The notes under the pieces are model-generated. The model did not search any database and was not told the origin of the DNA. It saw only the letters and a list, made by a program, of their open reading frames with translations. 49,709 nucleotides of DNA, from contig JALOAF010000004.1 of assembly GCA_023228925.1 (NCBI GenBank), positions 1-49,709 of the forward strand, given 5' to 3'. Both the position numbers and the translations under genes were made by a program. This document shows, one piece after another, positions 1 through 10,075 of this stretch. The DNA comes from Candidatus Absconditabacterales bacterium. Its GTDB lineage: Bacteria > Patescibacteriota > Gracilibacteria > Absconditabacterales > Absconditicoccaceae. Each line of letters begins with the position of its first letter. Position 1 is the stretch's first letter.

Positions 1-2
1 TA

Positions 3-101
3 GAATCAGTGTTTTGACATATGAAACAGAAAATATGATTACATAGATGATTAAAAAAAGAAAGAAAACTTAAATTAATAGATGATTTTCTCTCTAAATA
101 A
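3..101 (+). pseudogene. possible transposase C-terminal end (partial, cut by window start)
   Basis: An open frame runs in from the left edge and stops at TAA 99-101. With UGA as Gly it begins ESVFGHMKQKIGLHRGLKK and continues with basic residues. The 'SVFG.MKQ...RGL' pattern is reminiscent of the C-terminal end of DDE transposases of the IS1182 or IS5 type, where such a segment follows the catalytic glutamate. Only about 32 residues are visible, so this is a weak resemblance. It could equally be the tail of an unrelated gene or chance. Confidence 0.3.
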
Positions 102-202
102 CCACACAAAATCTTTAATTATACCAATTTACTTTAGAAAACATTGACTTTTGTATTATTATCTTTATAGTCTTCTTAGGTTTTTACTTAAGATTGATCT
201 AT

Positions 203-853
203 ATGGTTCAAAATTCAATATTTATGCGAAAATTGATATCTATATTATTTTTTTCTGTGTTAATAATTTTTTTATTATATATTTTTTTCGAAAGAGTATT
301 AAATAGAATTGAATTTAAAAAAAGGTTAAAATTCATAAAAAGTCAATTATTGTGTAGTATCTTAAAAGAAGATTTTATTAAAATTTGAGATTTATTGGTA
401 TTAGATGAATTTGAACAAATAGAATTAGATACAAAAATAGAGTTAAATGAATTAAAAAAACATATGTTTTTTGAGTGGTCCAAGCAGGATTTGGAAGAGC
501 TAGAGCAGAGAATTAATGCAGATACTAGAGAAAAAGAAAAACAATTTCATAGATTGATTTTGCTTAAATATAGAGATGCTATAAAGTCATTGAACAATAA
601 AGTCGTTTATTTAAAAAATGAATTGGATTCTATGAGAATTATTTTTGAAGCAAACAAAAGTCCTTGACAAGAATATTTTCTAAATGACTGAAAGGATGAA
701 ATTTTTTTTAATAATTTGTTAATTGAGAATAAACATTTAAGGGGAAGTGTAGATTTTTTGAAGAAAGAAGCTAAAAATCAAAAAATTATAAATAAGATTG
801 TTGTTACTGCGCTTATTCTTCTTTGTAGTACTATTATTTTGATTTTACTATAA
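203..853 (+). CDS. membrane-anchored coiled-coil protein, function unknown
   Basis: About 216 residues with UGA read as Gly at 386, 665 and one further codon, which joins two shorter standard-code frames. The N-terminus (about residues 5-32) is a strongly hydrophobic membrane segment. The middle is rich in E, K and L with heptad-like spacing (ELNELKKH, LEELEQRI) and looks like a coiled coil. The last about 20 residues are a second hydrophobic segment. The frame stays open upstream to about 119 and that stretch is also hydrophobic, so the true start may be earlier: TTG at 194 is possible, and ATG 203 was chosen as the first ATG. I do not recognise a family. A protein with helices at both ends could span a gap or tether two membranes, but that is inference. 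Confidence 0.6.
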
Positions 854-880
854 ATTATAATTTTATATATACAAAAAATC

Positions 881-951
881 AGGACCGGCAGGAATTGAAC
901 CCGCGACGCGGAGCTTTGGAGACTCCCGCTCTACCACTGAGCTACGGCCCT
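881..951 (-). tRNA. tRNA-Trp (CCA)
   Basis: The minus strand folds as a 71-nt cloverleaf. The acceptor AGGGCCG pairs with CGGTCCT, the D arm is GCTC/GAGC, and the anticodon stem GGAGT/GCTCC carries loop CTCCAAA, giving anticodon CCA. The T arm is GCGGG/CCTGC with loop TTCAATT. Discriminator base is G, and A1-U72, G2-C71, G3-C70 fit the known bacterial tRNA-Trp identity set. CCA is not encoded. It is the standard UGG reader and the comparison point for the CCG tRNA at 1611. Confidence 0.93.
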
Positions 952-953
952 AA

Positions 954-1104
954 TTCATTTTTTAAGAACCTGCTGAGTGGAGCATTGCCCCGAACTCTTC
1001 GGGGTACCACTGAGCTATGGCCCTAATTAATTTTTTGAGAACCTGCTGAGTGGAGCATTGCCCCGAACTCTTCGGGGTACCACTGAGCTACGGCCCTAAT
1101 TTGT
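954..1104. repeat. two 73-bp tandem repeats carrying the 5' half of tRNA-Trp plus a hairpin
   Basis: Two nearly identical units (GAACCTG at 966 and again at 1039, a 73-base period) follow tRNA-Trp. On the minus strand each begins with the first about 22 bases of the tRNA (acceptor 5' strand and D loop, AGGGCC.TAGCTCAGTGGTA). It then departs into CCCCGAA-GAG-TTCGGGG, a perfect 7-bp hairpin, and CCACTCAGC, which pairs 8 of 9 with the D-arm segment GCTCAGTGG. No T arm or acceptor 3' strand is present, so they are not functional tRNAs. They look like half-tRNA duplications with an alternative two-stem fold. Confidence 0.75.
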
Positions 1105-1181
1105 TTTTTGAAAATCCAATAATTAAAACTTTACTTCCAAAAGCTTTTGGATAAATTTTAATAGCTTAGATTTATTTTAAA

Positions 1182-1518
1182 TGTCTAAATTATATAAGCC
1201 TGATTATGTATTTAGATACAATATGTCTAAGCTAATTTATAATTAGCATTGTGCACTTCTTTATCATAAAGATAAGTAAGCTTGCATTGATTACGGTTTA
1301 CCCCTCAGCTGACAATCTGTCTGCTTGAGTAGAAGTAGCTCTTTCGAACACCTTCACGTTGCATCTTTCCTCCATAGAATTATGAAGTAGTTTACGTTTC
1401 TGTGGCACTTTCGTTTGCCCTAATAAAAGGCGATCCAAGATCCATTAGATCTTAATCTTTTTTCAATGTCAGGACTTTCCTCTCTATACCCTGTATAGAG
1501 TAGTATCTCATTTAGACA
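1182..1518 (-). ncRNA. rnpB: RNase P RNA
   Basis: Catalytic RNA of the tRNA 5'-end processing ribonuclease. On the minus strand the conserved blocks occur in order: GAGGAAAGTCC (plus positions 1472-1482), GGGCAAACGAAAGTGCC, CACAGAAA (about 1397-1405), GGAAAGATGCAACGTGAA, GAGGGGTAAACC (1295-1306) and ATCAGGCTTAT near the 3' end. The ends were set by the closing stem TGTCTAAAT (1510-1518) with ATTTAGACA (1182-1190). About 337 nt is short for the class (usually 350-400) but complete. Ends are plus or minus about 5 bases. Confidence 0.92.
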
Positions 1519-1572
1519 ATGATTACTTTTAATGAAATAAAAATAAAGTTCAAGCAATACTTAAAAAAATCA

Positions 1573-1600
1573 TTGAAAGAATAATATATTTATATATTAT
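1573..1600 (+). promoter_or_regulatory. promoter of the CCG tRNA
   Basis: TTGAAA at 1573-1578 and TATTAT at 1595-1600 with a 16-base spacer, ending about 10 bases before the mature tRNA 5' end. An alternative -10 TATATT lies at 1593. Assignment is from consensus only. Confidence 0.5.
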
Positions 1601-1610
1601 AAAATAGGAT

Positions 1611-1680
1611 AAGGTTGTAGTGTAATGGCAACACATCAGTTTCCGAAGCTGATATCGTAGGTTCGATTCCTACCAACCTT
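1611..1680 (+). tRNA. tRNA with anticodon CCG, probably a tryptophan tRNA reading CGG
   Basis: A 70-nt cloverleaf: acceptor AAGGTTG/CAACCTT, D arm GTGT/ACAC, anticodon stem TCAGT/GCTGA with loop TTCCGAA (anticodon CCG), T arm GTAGG/CCTAC with loop TTCGATT. In the standard code this would be tRNA-Arg. However, the D loop AATGGCA has C rather than the Arg identity base A20, the discriminator is G, and the first pair is A-U as in the neighbouring tRNA-Trp. CGA and CGG codons in this window fall on conserved tryptophans. Aminoacylation with Trp is therefore the better inference, though a prediction program would label it Arg. C34 should read CGG only, so a UCG tRNA for the commoner CGA codon must lie elsewhere. 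Confidence 0.85.
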
Positions 1681-1707
1681 GTATTATTTTTTTATTTTTA
1701 TGTTTTT

Positions 1708-2391
1708 ATGGATACTTCAGATATACAAATAGACCCTAGCCGAAAAAAAGTTTTGAAAGAGGAATTTCAGAAACCATATTTTTTAGAATTAAAAAATTTC
1801 TTAAAAAAAGAGAAGGCTGAATGAAAAATAATTTATCCAGAGGGGAAAAACATATTTAATGCATACAATTCGACTCCATTTCATAAGGTAAAAGTAGTAA
1901 TAATATGACAAGATCCATATCATTGACCATGACAGGCTCATTGATTATGCTTTTCTGTTTTACCATGAATAAAGACACCTCCCTCACTACAAAACATATT
2001 CAAAGAATTAAAAAATGATTTATCCATAGAAATACCAAAAAACTGATATTTGCAAAATCGAGCAGAGCAGTGAGTATTTATGATAAATTCATCACTCACA
2101 GTCAGAAAATGAGAACCCATGTCTCATGATAAAATTGGACGAGAAATTTTTACAGATGAAACAATAAAAAAACTATCAGATAAAAAAGAATGACTAATAT
2201 TCCTATTACGATGAGCTTTTGCACAAAAGAAGAAGACACTAATAGACACAAAGAGACATCATGTTTTAAAAGCATCACATCCATCTCCTTTTAGTGTACA
2301 CAAAGGTTTTTTTTGATGCAAACATTTTTCCAAGACCAATGAAATACTAAAAAAAAATTGAAAAAACGAAATAGATCGAAAAATAAATTAA
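1708..2391 (+). CDS. ung: uracil-DNA glycosylase
   Basis: Removes uracil from DNA as the first step of base excision repair. The 227-residue frame carries family-1 UDG motifs: GQDPYHGPGQAH from about residue 67 with catalytic Asp69, the LL.GAFAQKK segment and HPSPFS with His191. Several motif glycines are UGA. Five CGA codons (1741, 2059, 2140, 2209, 2377) fall exactly on family tryptophans: S-W-K near the start, YLQN-W-A, IG-W-E, LL-W-G and ID-W near the end. Start ATG 1708 is the first in frame and gives the expected N-terminus; an ATG at 1700 is in another frame. This gene is the clearest single demonstration of both codon changes. Confidence 0.96.
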
Positions 2392-2525
2392 ACTTATTAC
2401 AAATAAAACACAATATAAAAATAATTTCACAAAAATGTAAACACTTAAATACTAATTTTAATGCTAAATTTTTACAATTATTTTTTTTTAATTAAAATTA
2501 TTATTGTTTACATAAAAAAAATATA

Positions 2526-3896
2526 ATGCCAGAAAATTTAACACCAGAACAAGATTTAATAAAAGATATAAAATTAACTGAATCAGTAAAATTAGATGAA
2601 TCAGTAGATTTAGATATAATAGAAAAGACAGTTAATGAACAATTAGAATGATTATGGGATAAGTTTATAAAATGATCCACTTGATATACAAATAATTTAC
2701 AAATATTAGAACAAACTATAACTCCAGACAACTTAAATTGAATAAAAAGTATTTTTGAAAATCGATTAAAAGAAAATCCTCAAATAATAAAAGAACTTAT
2801 TGTTTTAAGTAATATAGAAGCAAAGCAAGAAGAAGAAATTGAAAATACGATAATAAGCACTTGAGTTGAACTAAATACAGAAAAAGATATAGTATGACTA
2901 CTTCAAGAGATATGAATAAAAAACAATGAAGAGTTAACTGATTATAAAACACCAAATGAATTAAAAAGTACATTTGATAAGATTGATGCCGAAAAAGAAA
3001 ATGATATACAAGAATTACCAAAAATAACTGAATTACTAAAAGAATGAAAATTCTCAGAAGCCATAAAACAACTATTCAATATTATATCAAGTTTATTTTG
3101 AAAATGATGAGAAATCTGACTAAAAAATTATGAATATCTAGGTGAATATATTTCTTCATTATGATTAGATCAAAAAAATTTAAATGAATTATGAAATATG
3201 TTGATAGATATGGATAAAAAAATTGAAAGTACTTCAGATATAAACAAAAAAATGAAGTTTACATATATATTATCTGCTATCAAAAATAAATCTCATGAAA
3301 AAAGATTATGAAAAAAAATGAATTCTTATGATTTATTACTCACGGAATTACAAACGAGCTGATGACAAAGTTCGGGAATTTCGGCATGACAAGTTTTATT
3401 AATAAATAAAGAAAACAATAAATACAATAAATTTCTTGCAAAAATGTGAGATCTATCACTAAAAAAATTAACAGAATGAATGTGATACGATACACCATTT
3501 TTACATTCAGTAATAGTAAGTAAAATAGAATGAAACGATATATACATAAGACACTCCACAATGAACAAACAAGACTGAAAAATGTGAATAGAAGAAATAC
3601 CATTATCTAAACTATTATGATGATACAAAAATGCTGATATACTAGTTATGGATATGCCAGACGAAAATAAACAAAAAATGCTAGATTATTCTCAAAAACA
3701 TTTAAATAAATGAACTTGATACAGTACAGAATCAGCTGTAAAAAGCTTTTTATGATGAAACAAAAAAAAAGAATGATTAAATTGTGTAGAATTAATTAGT
3801 GAATGACTATGAGATGAAAAAATAAAATGAACAGCCATTCCAAATGACCTACTCCAATCAAATATACTAACACCATCCTACATAACTACAATTTAA
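2526..3896 (+). CDS. large protein with C-terminal permuted papain-like (NlpC/P60, YiiX-like) domain
   Basis: 456 residues with many UGA glycines. Residues 1-290 are acidic, helical and of no family I recognise (opening MPENLTPEQDLIKDIK). About 305-440 look like a circularly permuted papain-fold hydrolase. The histidine comes first (LHSVIV, His327, followed by YIRHS) and the cysteine later (NCVELI, Cys420), the order seen in YiiX/DUF830 proteins (motifs GH.GI and CSELV). No signal peptide is visible. Known relatives cleave peptide or acyl bonds, but the substrate here cannot be told. It faces recG tail to tail across a GC-rich hairpin cluster. Confidence 0.6.
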
Positions 3897-3907
3897 TATA
3901 TGCAAAA

Positions 3908-4047
3908 GCCTCCCTTAATAAGGGAGCCTGTGCCGTCTTTAGCGGTAGTGGCCTGTTCTAGTGTAGGCCGGTGGGATAAAGTATTCATTATTTTTTATCC
4001 CCCTGCACCTGACTGCCGTCAGGCAGGTTACCCCTTATTAAGGGGGA
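3908..4047. repeat. GC-rich cluster of five hairpins between convergent genes (REP/MITE-like)
   Basis: About 140 bases much richer in GC than their surroundings. Perfect hairpins: CTCCCTTA-A-TAAGGGAG (3910-3926), GGCCT...AGGCC (3950-3969), GGGATAAA...TTTATCCC (3973-4001), CCTGAC-TGCC-GTCAGG (4008-4023) and CCCCTTA-T-TAAGGGG (4031-4045). The outer two are inverted relatives of each other (CCCTTAATAAGGG and CCCTTATTAAGGG), so the unit is bounded by terminal inverted repeats. It lies between the papain-like gene and recG and may also end both transcripts. Confidence 0.7.
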
Positions 4048-4080
4048 CATTCTATATTCACCAATTTTACTAAAAATATC

Positions 4081-6147
4081 CTACACCAAAACTTTCACTA
4101 TTTTCTCATCAAGATATTTTTTCAATAAATCTAATCATTCCAACCCTGGATATTTTTCCAAAAGCCATTCAGCTCATTCTCTAACTTTATCTATAAATTT
4201 CATATTCATTAGTATTTCCAGTGGAATATCTGTTTGTCATGATTGCATAGTTCATAATATTTCTCAAGCACCACGATTTTCTAAATCTAATTCAGCTAAC
4301 TTAAATCAATCATTTGTTTCTTCCATAGCTTTCAACCTTTTGTAAGAGTCTCAAGATTTGTTTTTAGTTTCCAAAAAACAATATGATTGTAAATCACTTC
4401 TTCATATTCTTCACCTTAGTTGATGAAGCTGAGAAAGTCAAAACCTTTCAGCATTTTTTATAAGCATCACCGTTGCTTGAGGAACATCTACTCAAACTTC
4501 TATCACAGTTGTTGAAACTAAAATATCATATTTATCTCATTGGAAACCCTTCATCACTTCATCCTTTTCTGTGGATTTCATTTTACCATGTAAAAGTCAT
4601 ATCTTATCTTTTATTTCAAAAAATAATGATTTAATGTTTTCAAACTCTACTGTTGCCGCTTTTAAATTTTCCATTTTTTCTGATTCTTCTATCAATGGTG
4701 TCACTATAAAAATCTTTTGTTTTTGCATAATTCTAGTCAATATCCATGGTTTTAATTTCACAAATTCTGATTCAGAAATTATTTTTGTATAAATTTCTTT
4801 TCTTCATTTTGGCATTTCATCAATCACACTAACATCAAATTCTCCAAAAAATGCTAAAGCCATTGATCTTGGAATTGGAGTAGCAGACATTTGTAAAATA
4901 TGAGGATTAGCAAATTTATGGAAAACAGCCCTTTGCTTAACTCCAAACTTATGTTGTTCATCTATAATTGCAAACTTCAAATCCTTAAACTCCACATCAT
5001 CTTGTAAGACAGCATGAGTTCATACCAAAATATGAATTTTTCAATCTTTCAAATCTGATTTAACTTTATCTTTTTGTCATTGTGTTAAAGATCATTTCAA
5101 AATCTCAATACGAAGTCATAATGGAAGCAATAATTTAGCTAAAGTTTTATAATGTTGATTTGCTAAAACCTCTAATGGAGCAAGAAAAACAGATTGAGCT
5201 CAAAATTTCTTATATACATAAAAAGCAACTATAGCTGCAACGACGGTTTTTCAGCTACCAACATCTCATTGCAAAAGCCTCATCATTGGTTTTCAAGAAT
5301 GAATATCTTCTATAATTTTTTTTACAACTTTTTTTTGAGCACCAGTAAGTTGAAATTCTAACCTATCAACTATAGTTTTTATTATAGCCCGGTCTTCTTG
5401 ACTTTTATTTAATAAATCATTGTTCTGTCTATATTCATTTCTATTTATAATTGAGTGTAATTGTATTCTTAATAGTTTATCAAAAAAAATCCTATATTTT
5501 CATTGTCTAATACTGTCTATGTCGTCTGGGTAATGTAGATTTTTTATAGTGTCTTTTATTCCAAGTAGATTAAATTTTTTTAAAAAATCTTGAGGAAGAT
5601 ATTCTACAAAAAGATTTTCTATTTCTGGTAAAACATTCCAAATTTTTTGAGCAAACCAGGATGCTTTTATTCAACTTAACTCTGAATATATTGGATAAAT
5701 TCTTCAAAAAGAAAAACTGGTTTGTTCTTTTAAATCTTTGTTAAAAGATTCTGTTTCTCTTATTTCAGGATTGGAAAAAATAAACTTACCAAATTTAAAG
5801 TATGGTTTAGCAATAATTATATACCAACTATTTATATTTATTTTGGAGGCTAAAAAAGCAGAATTATAGATTGTTATTTCTCCCTTGTTTCACTTTTCAT
5901 CAGTAAATTTTATGCTGTATATTTTTTTTGTTCATCTTTGAAAAAATCTTTTATCAGTTATAAATCATTTTACAGAAGAAATTGTCTTATCTAAAACGTT
6001 AATTTGATCTAATGTAACTAGATTTTCTCTATCTTCATAATCTCTAGGAAAGTATTGCAAAAAATCTTTCAAACTATTTATTCAATTTTTTTGAAGTATT
6101 TTTATATACCTATCGTTTGTTTTTAGTGTTTTTTTAAAGTTTATCAT
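4081..6147 (-). CDS. recG: ATP-dependent DNA helicase RecG
   Basis: Branch-migrating helicase that remodels stalled forks and Holliday junctions. 688 residues, normal family length. An N-terminal OB/wedge region (to about 250) is followed by motif I GDVGSGKT, APLEVLANQH, DEQH at about 396-399, motif III MSATPIPRS, and motif VI-like LHQLRGRIGRS with the QLRGRIGR core. UGA supplies the Walker glycines. A CGG codon occurs before FQLTGAQ in a weakly conserved place and does not settle its meaning. The start ATG at 6147 opens MINFKKTLKTND. The gene stands alone on the minus strand, converging on the hairpin cluster. Confidence 0.95.
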
Positions 6148-6273
6148 TTGATGTTCACTTAAATGTTAATTGTTTATATTAATAATGTTTTCTATTTGAA
6201 ATTCCAACTAATTTTTATATATTCTAAAGGAATAAAAATTCAAAAATTTTTTATTTTATTTTGCAGATAAATA

Positions 6274-8145
6274 ATGTTTAAAAAAACAAAAAATGTACGA
6301 ATATCAATTTTGGTTTTATTAATACTGATAATTATATATCAAAGCTATCAATCTACAAAAATAGATGAAAATGTAATTGAAACAATTGAAACAAAAGAAG
6401 AGATTTCTTTAAATTTATTTATAGATAAGTATAAACATAATGAGTTTTCCAAAATTGATCTAATTAATGATAGTAATTTAGTTGGTTATATTTTTGTCTG
6501 AACTTGAGAATGAAAATCTTTTATGACAATAAAGAAAACTCTTACAGAGGAAATATACAATGTTTTTGAGTCTAAAAAACCAGAAAACACATCTTTGATA
6601 GATTTAGGAATAGATTTAGATTGAACAACAGAAATAAATGTAAAATCTGAAAAGGAAAACTTTTTTTCTTCTATTTTAAAAGAAATGATACCATTATTGT
6701 TGTTTTTTGGGCTGTTTTTGGTTTTATTAAGGTTTTCATTACCAAAATGATGATGACTTCCTTTTAACACAAAAGCTTGAAAGGAAAACATTAAAACAAA
6801 AGAAAACACTAAGTTTTCTGATGTTGCTTGAATGGAAGAGGTAAAAGAAGAACTATCAGAAATAGTAGATTATTTAAAGAACTCATCAAAATATCATAAA
6901 GTTTGAGCAAGACACCCTAAGTGAGTTTTGCTTTATTGACAACCTTGATCTGGAAAAACTCTCTTAGCAAGAGCTGTTGCATGAGAGGCTTCTGTACCAT
7001 TTTTTTCTGTATCATGATCAGAATTTATGGAAATGCTTGTAGGAATGTGAGCTGCAAAAGTTAGAAATCTTTTCCAAAAAGCAAAAACAGCTTGAAAGGC
7101 AATTATATTTATAGATGAAATAGATGCTATTTGAAGAAAAAGAGGACTTTGACACACTTGATGACACCAAGAACAAGAGCAAACTTTAAATCAAATTCTA
7201 ACCGAAATGGATTGATTTGATAACAAAACAAATATCATAGTAATGGCTGCTACAAATAGACCAGATATACTTGATCCAGCATTATTAAGAGCAGGTAGAT
7301 TTGATAGAAAGATTCTAGTTTCAGCACCAACTTATGAGGAAAGAAAAGAAATCTTTGAATATTATTTAAAAGATAAAAAAATAGAAAAAAATTTAAATTT
7401 AGATTCTTTAATTAAAAGAACTAGTGGCCTTGTTTGAGCGGATATAGAAAACATAGTAAATGAGGCTGCATTAAAATTAGCAAAAGAGAACAAAACTACG
7501 ATTAGTGAATTAGAGTTTGAATATGCTTTGGAAAAGGTTTTGATGTGACCAGAAAAAAAAGTAAAAGGTATGAAAGAGAAGGAAAAACAGATCATAGCAT
7601 TTCATGAACTTTGACATGCAGTTACATCTCATTTATTGGAAAATGCAGATGAGGTAGAAAAAATAACAATTGTTCGTAGAGGGCATGCTTTATGAGCTAC
7701 ACGAAAAACTCCGGAAGAAGATAAATATCTTTATTCAAAAAATAAAATTATTGATGAAACTATATCTCTATTATGATGAAGAGCTGCAGAAGATGTGTTT
7801 TTTGGAAAAAACGAGATAACTACATGAGCTTCAAATGATTTTGAAAGAGCAACAAAAATGATAACTGATATGATTATGAAATATTGAATGGATGAAGATT
7901 TGTGACCAATATTTTATTTTGATAGTTCAAAAGAAGAATATTTGCCTTATAAAACATATAGTGAAAAAACAGCTGAAAAAATAGATGAAAAAATTAAATT
8001 TTACATAAACGACTGTTATTTAAAATCTAAAAACATAATAACAAAAAATAAAAAACTAATTGAATCTATGTCCAAGGTGTTATTGGAAAAAGAATATTTA
8101 AGCAAAGAAGAGTTTATTGAATTGATGCAAAATAGTACAAAATAA
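6274..8145 (+). CDS. ftsH: ATP-dependent zinc metalloprotease FtsH
   Basis: Membrane-bound AAA protease that degrades unfolded or short-lived proteins. 623 residues: an N-terminal membrane helix (about 10-27), a periplasmic segment, a second helix (about 135-155), then the AAA module with Walker A GQPGSGKT (222-229), IFIDEID, second region of homology [20 protein letters not shown], and the zinc site HELGH (444-448). The glycines in both the Walker loop and the zinc site include UGA. CGA in the segment after RRGHALGAT is read Trp. CGT in the preceding IVRRG keeps Arg. The C-terminus is shorter than in E. coli. Confidence 0.96.
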
Positions 8146-8171
8146 AAATTATTTTAATTTTAAAAATTAGC

Positions 8172-9092
8172 ATGAATAAAGTAAATAAAGATAAATTTGA
8201 AAATTTTGTTTATGTTTTAGATCGATACACAAACAAAAATATAAAGGTTGTAAATATAGATGAGCAATCATTACAAGAAATAAAAGTATGAGATAAGATT
8301 GTATATAATATGGAAGAAAATAATCAAAAACCATCTATATGAATATATATTTGACATGACATAAACACAGATAGGATATGATATTTTACCAAGATTTTAA
8401 AATGAGAAGAAAAAGATTTTTTTGAAGAACAAAGTAAATTTGCTCTAAAAATATTTCCTTTATTCAAAAAGAGATTTAAAGCTGAATTCAAGAATTCTAT
8501 ACCAGTTACAGCTAGATTTCACATATATTTAGATCAGTTATATTTTTATTTTTACTCAGAAGAAAGATATATATTTACTGATTTTGTAAAAAAATTAAGA
8601 GAAAAAATTTGAAAAAATATTTTTTTATTCCAAGTGTGAGCTAGAGATATGGTAAAAATGGACCCAAGAACAGATATGTTACCTTGTGGAGCTGATTGAA
8701 TTATACCTATGCACTGTAAAACTACACTCCCACTTCCAAGTATAGAAATGGAAAACTTAATACTTCAAAATTTAGAATGAAGAGATATAGAAAGATTAAA
8801 ATGAAGATGTGGTAAACTAAAATGTTCTCTAATTTATGAATTAGAAATATATAAAGAAGAAAGTAAAAAGTATCCACCTAAATGAAGTGAAGTAAAATAT
8901 TTGAAATCAAATATTGATTGAATTGTAACTTCATACAATATAATGACATGAGATGTAACAATAAAAACTCAAGATTGAGAAATATATAGAATACCCACTT
9001 GAGAATTAAAAATAACGAAATTGCCTGATCCAAAAATAAAAACAGAAGAAGAAAAAGAATTAGAAAAAATAAAAAATGAAATAGAGTGATAA
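8172..9092 (+). CDS. PSP1-domain protein (YaaT family)
   Basis: 306 residues. The centre and C-terminal half match the PSP1 family: ARDMVKMDPRTDMLPCGADG, PSIEMENLILQNLEGRD, RLKGRCGKLKCSLIYE and YKEESKKYPPKGS. Cysteines at the PCGA, MHC and RCGKLKC positions are the usual conserved set. Bacillus YaaT acts with YlbF and YmcA and influences RNase Y-dependent mRNA processing and development; whether that role holds here is unknown. It starts 26 bases after ftsH and is probably cotranscribed with it and the TPR gene. Confidence 0.85.
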
Positions 9093-9145
9093 AAAAACAC
9101 TCAAATTACTTATTCTATACCCTTTTTAATTTTTAAATTAGTTTT

Positions 9146-10051
9146 ATGACTAAGTTAGGTACAATTCTTTGGATAGTATTTACAATTATTTTGCTTATTT
9201 TTCCAATTAGATTGCTAATAATTTTCTTAGCTAAAAGAGGTTCAAAACTCATAAATTTGGTAAAACAAAAAATACATAATATTAAAACTTTAGATAAAAT
9301 GAGAAATGAGTTATTACAACAAAGAGCAAAAGAAATAAGAGAAGAAAATAATATAAATGATGAAATAATAATTAGTAGTATTTTTGAAAATAAAGAAGCT
9401 GAAATAAAGTCTGAAGAAAAAATATGAACTATACAAGATAATGTCGAAGAAAATACAAATAAAAATATTTTAGAAAAACAGAAAAAAATACTAGAAAAAA
9501 TATCATATGAAGCCAATGTATACAAAAAAGATGGTAAACTAGAGGAGTATGAAAAAAAATTGATAGAAGGTTTGGCTATAGACCCAAATAATTTAGAGCT
9601 TAATAAACAATTAGCTGATTTGTATTTTACAATATGAAATCATAAAAAAGCATTATCTTTATTAAAAAAAATAATAGAAGAAGATCCTGATGATCATAAT
9701 GCAATACGACAAATATGAGAGATATATTTAATTAGTGGTGATTATGAAACTGCAGAATTATTGATAGAAAAGGCAATTAATATAAAGCCAAGTAATCCCA
9801 AGTATTATATTAGTATGGTTGAGATTTTATATAATACTGAAAGAAAAAAAGATGCTATAGCTGTAATGGAAAAAATTGTAAAACTAAGACCAACAAATTC
9901 AAATTATGCCCTTACTTTAGCAGAATTGTATGAAGAAACACAAGATAAAGATAATGCAAAAAAATATTATTTTAAAGTATTAGAACAAGAAGCAAATAAT
10001 GAAAAAGCAAAAAGAAAAATACAAGAATTATCAAGTAATAGTATGGAATAA
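9146..10051 (+). CDS. membrane-anchored TPR protein
   Basis: 301 residues. One N-terminal membrane helix (about 7-30), then a charged linker, then at least four tetratricopeptide repeats from about residue 120 to 290, with the A..LA.LY, A..LL and P....A..... spacing (for example LADLYFTIGNHKKALSLLKK). CGA in NAI-W-QIGEIYL lands on the TPR position often held by Trp. Such proteins usually scaffold other proteins at the membrane. The partner is not evident from the neighbours. Confidence 0.8.
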
Positions 10052-10075
10052 ATTTTATTTTAAACAACAGATAAT

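Noticed and set aside
966..1100. Repeats as tRNA-Leu(GAG) genes
   Set aside because: The loop AAGAGTT lacks U33, there is no T arm, and the acceptor 3' strand does not pair.
6274..8145. ftsH and most other genes appear broken into fragments under the standard code
   Set aside because: The apparent stops are UGA at conserved glycines; reading UGA as Gly restores full-length families, so these are not pseudogenes.
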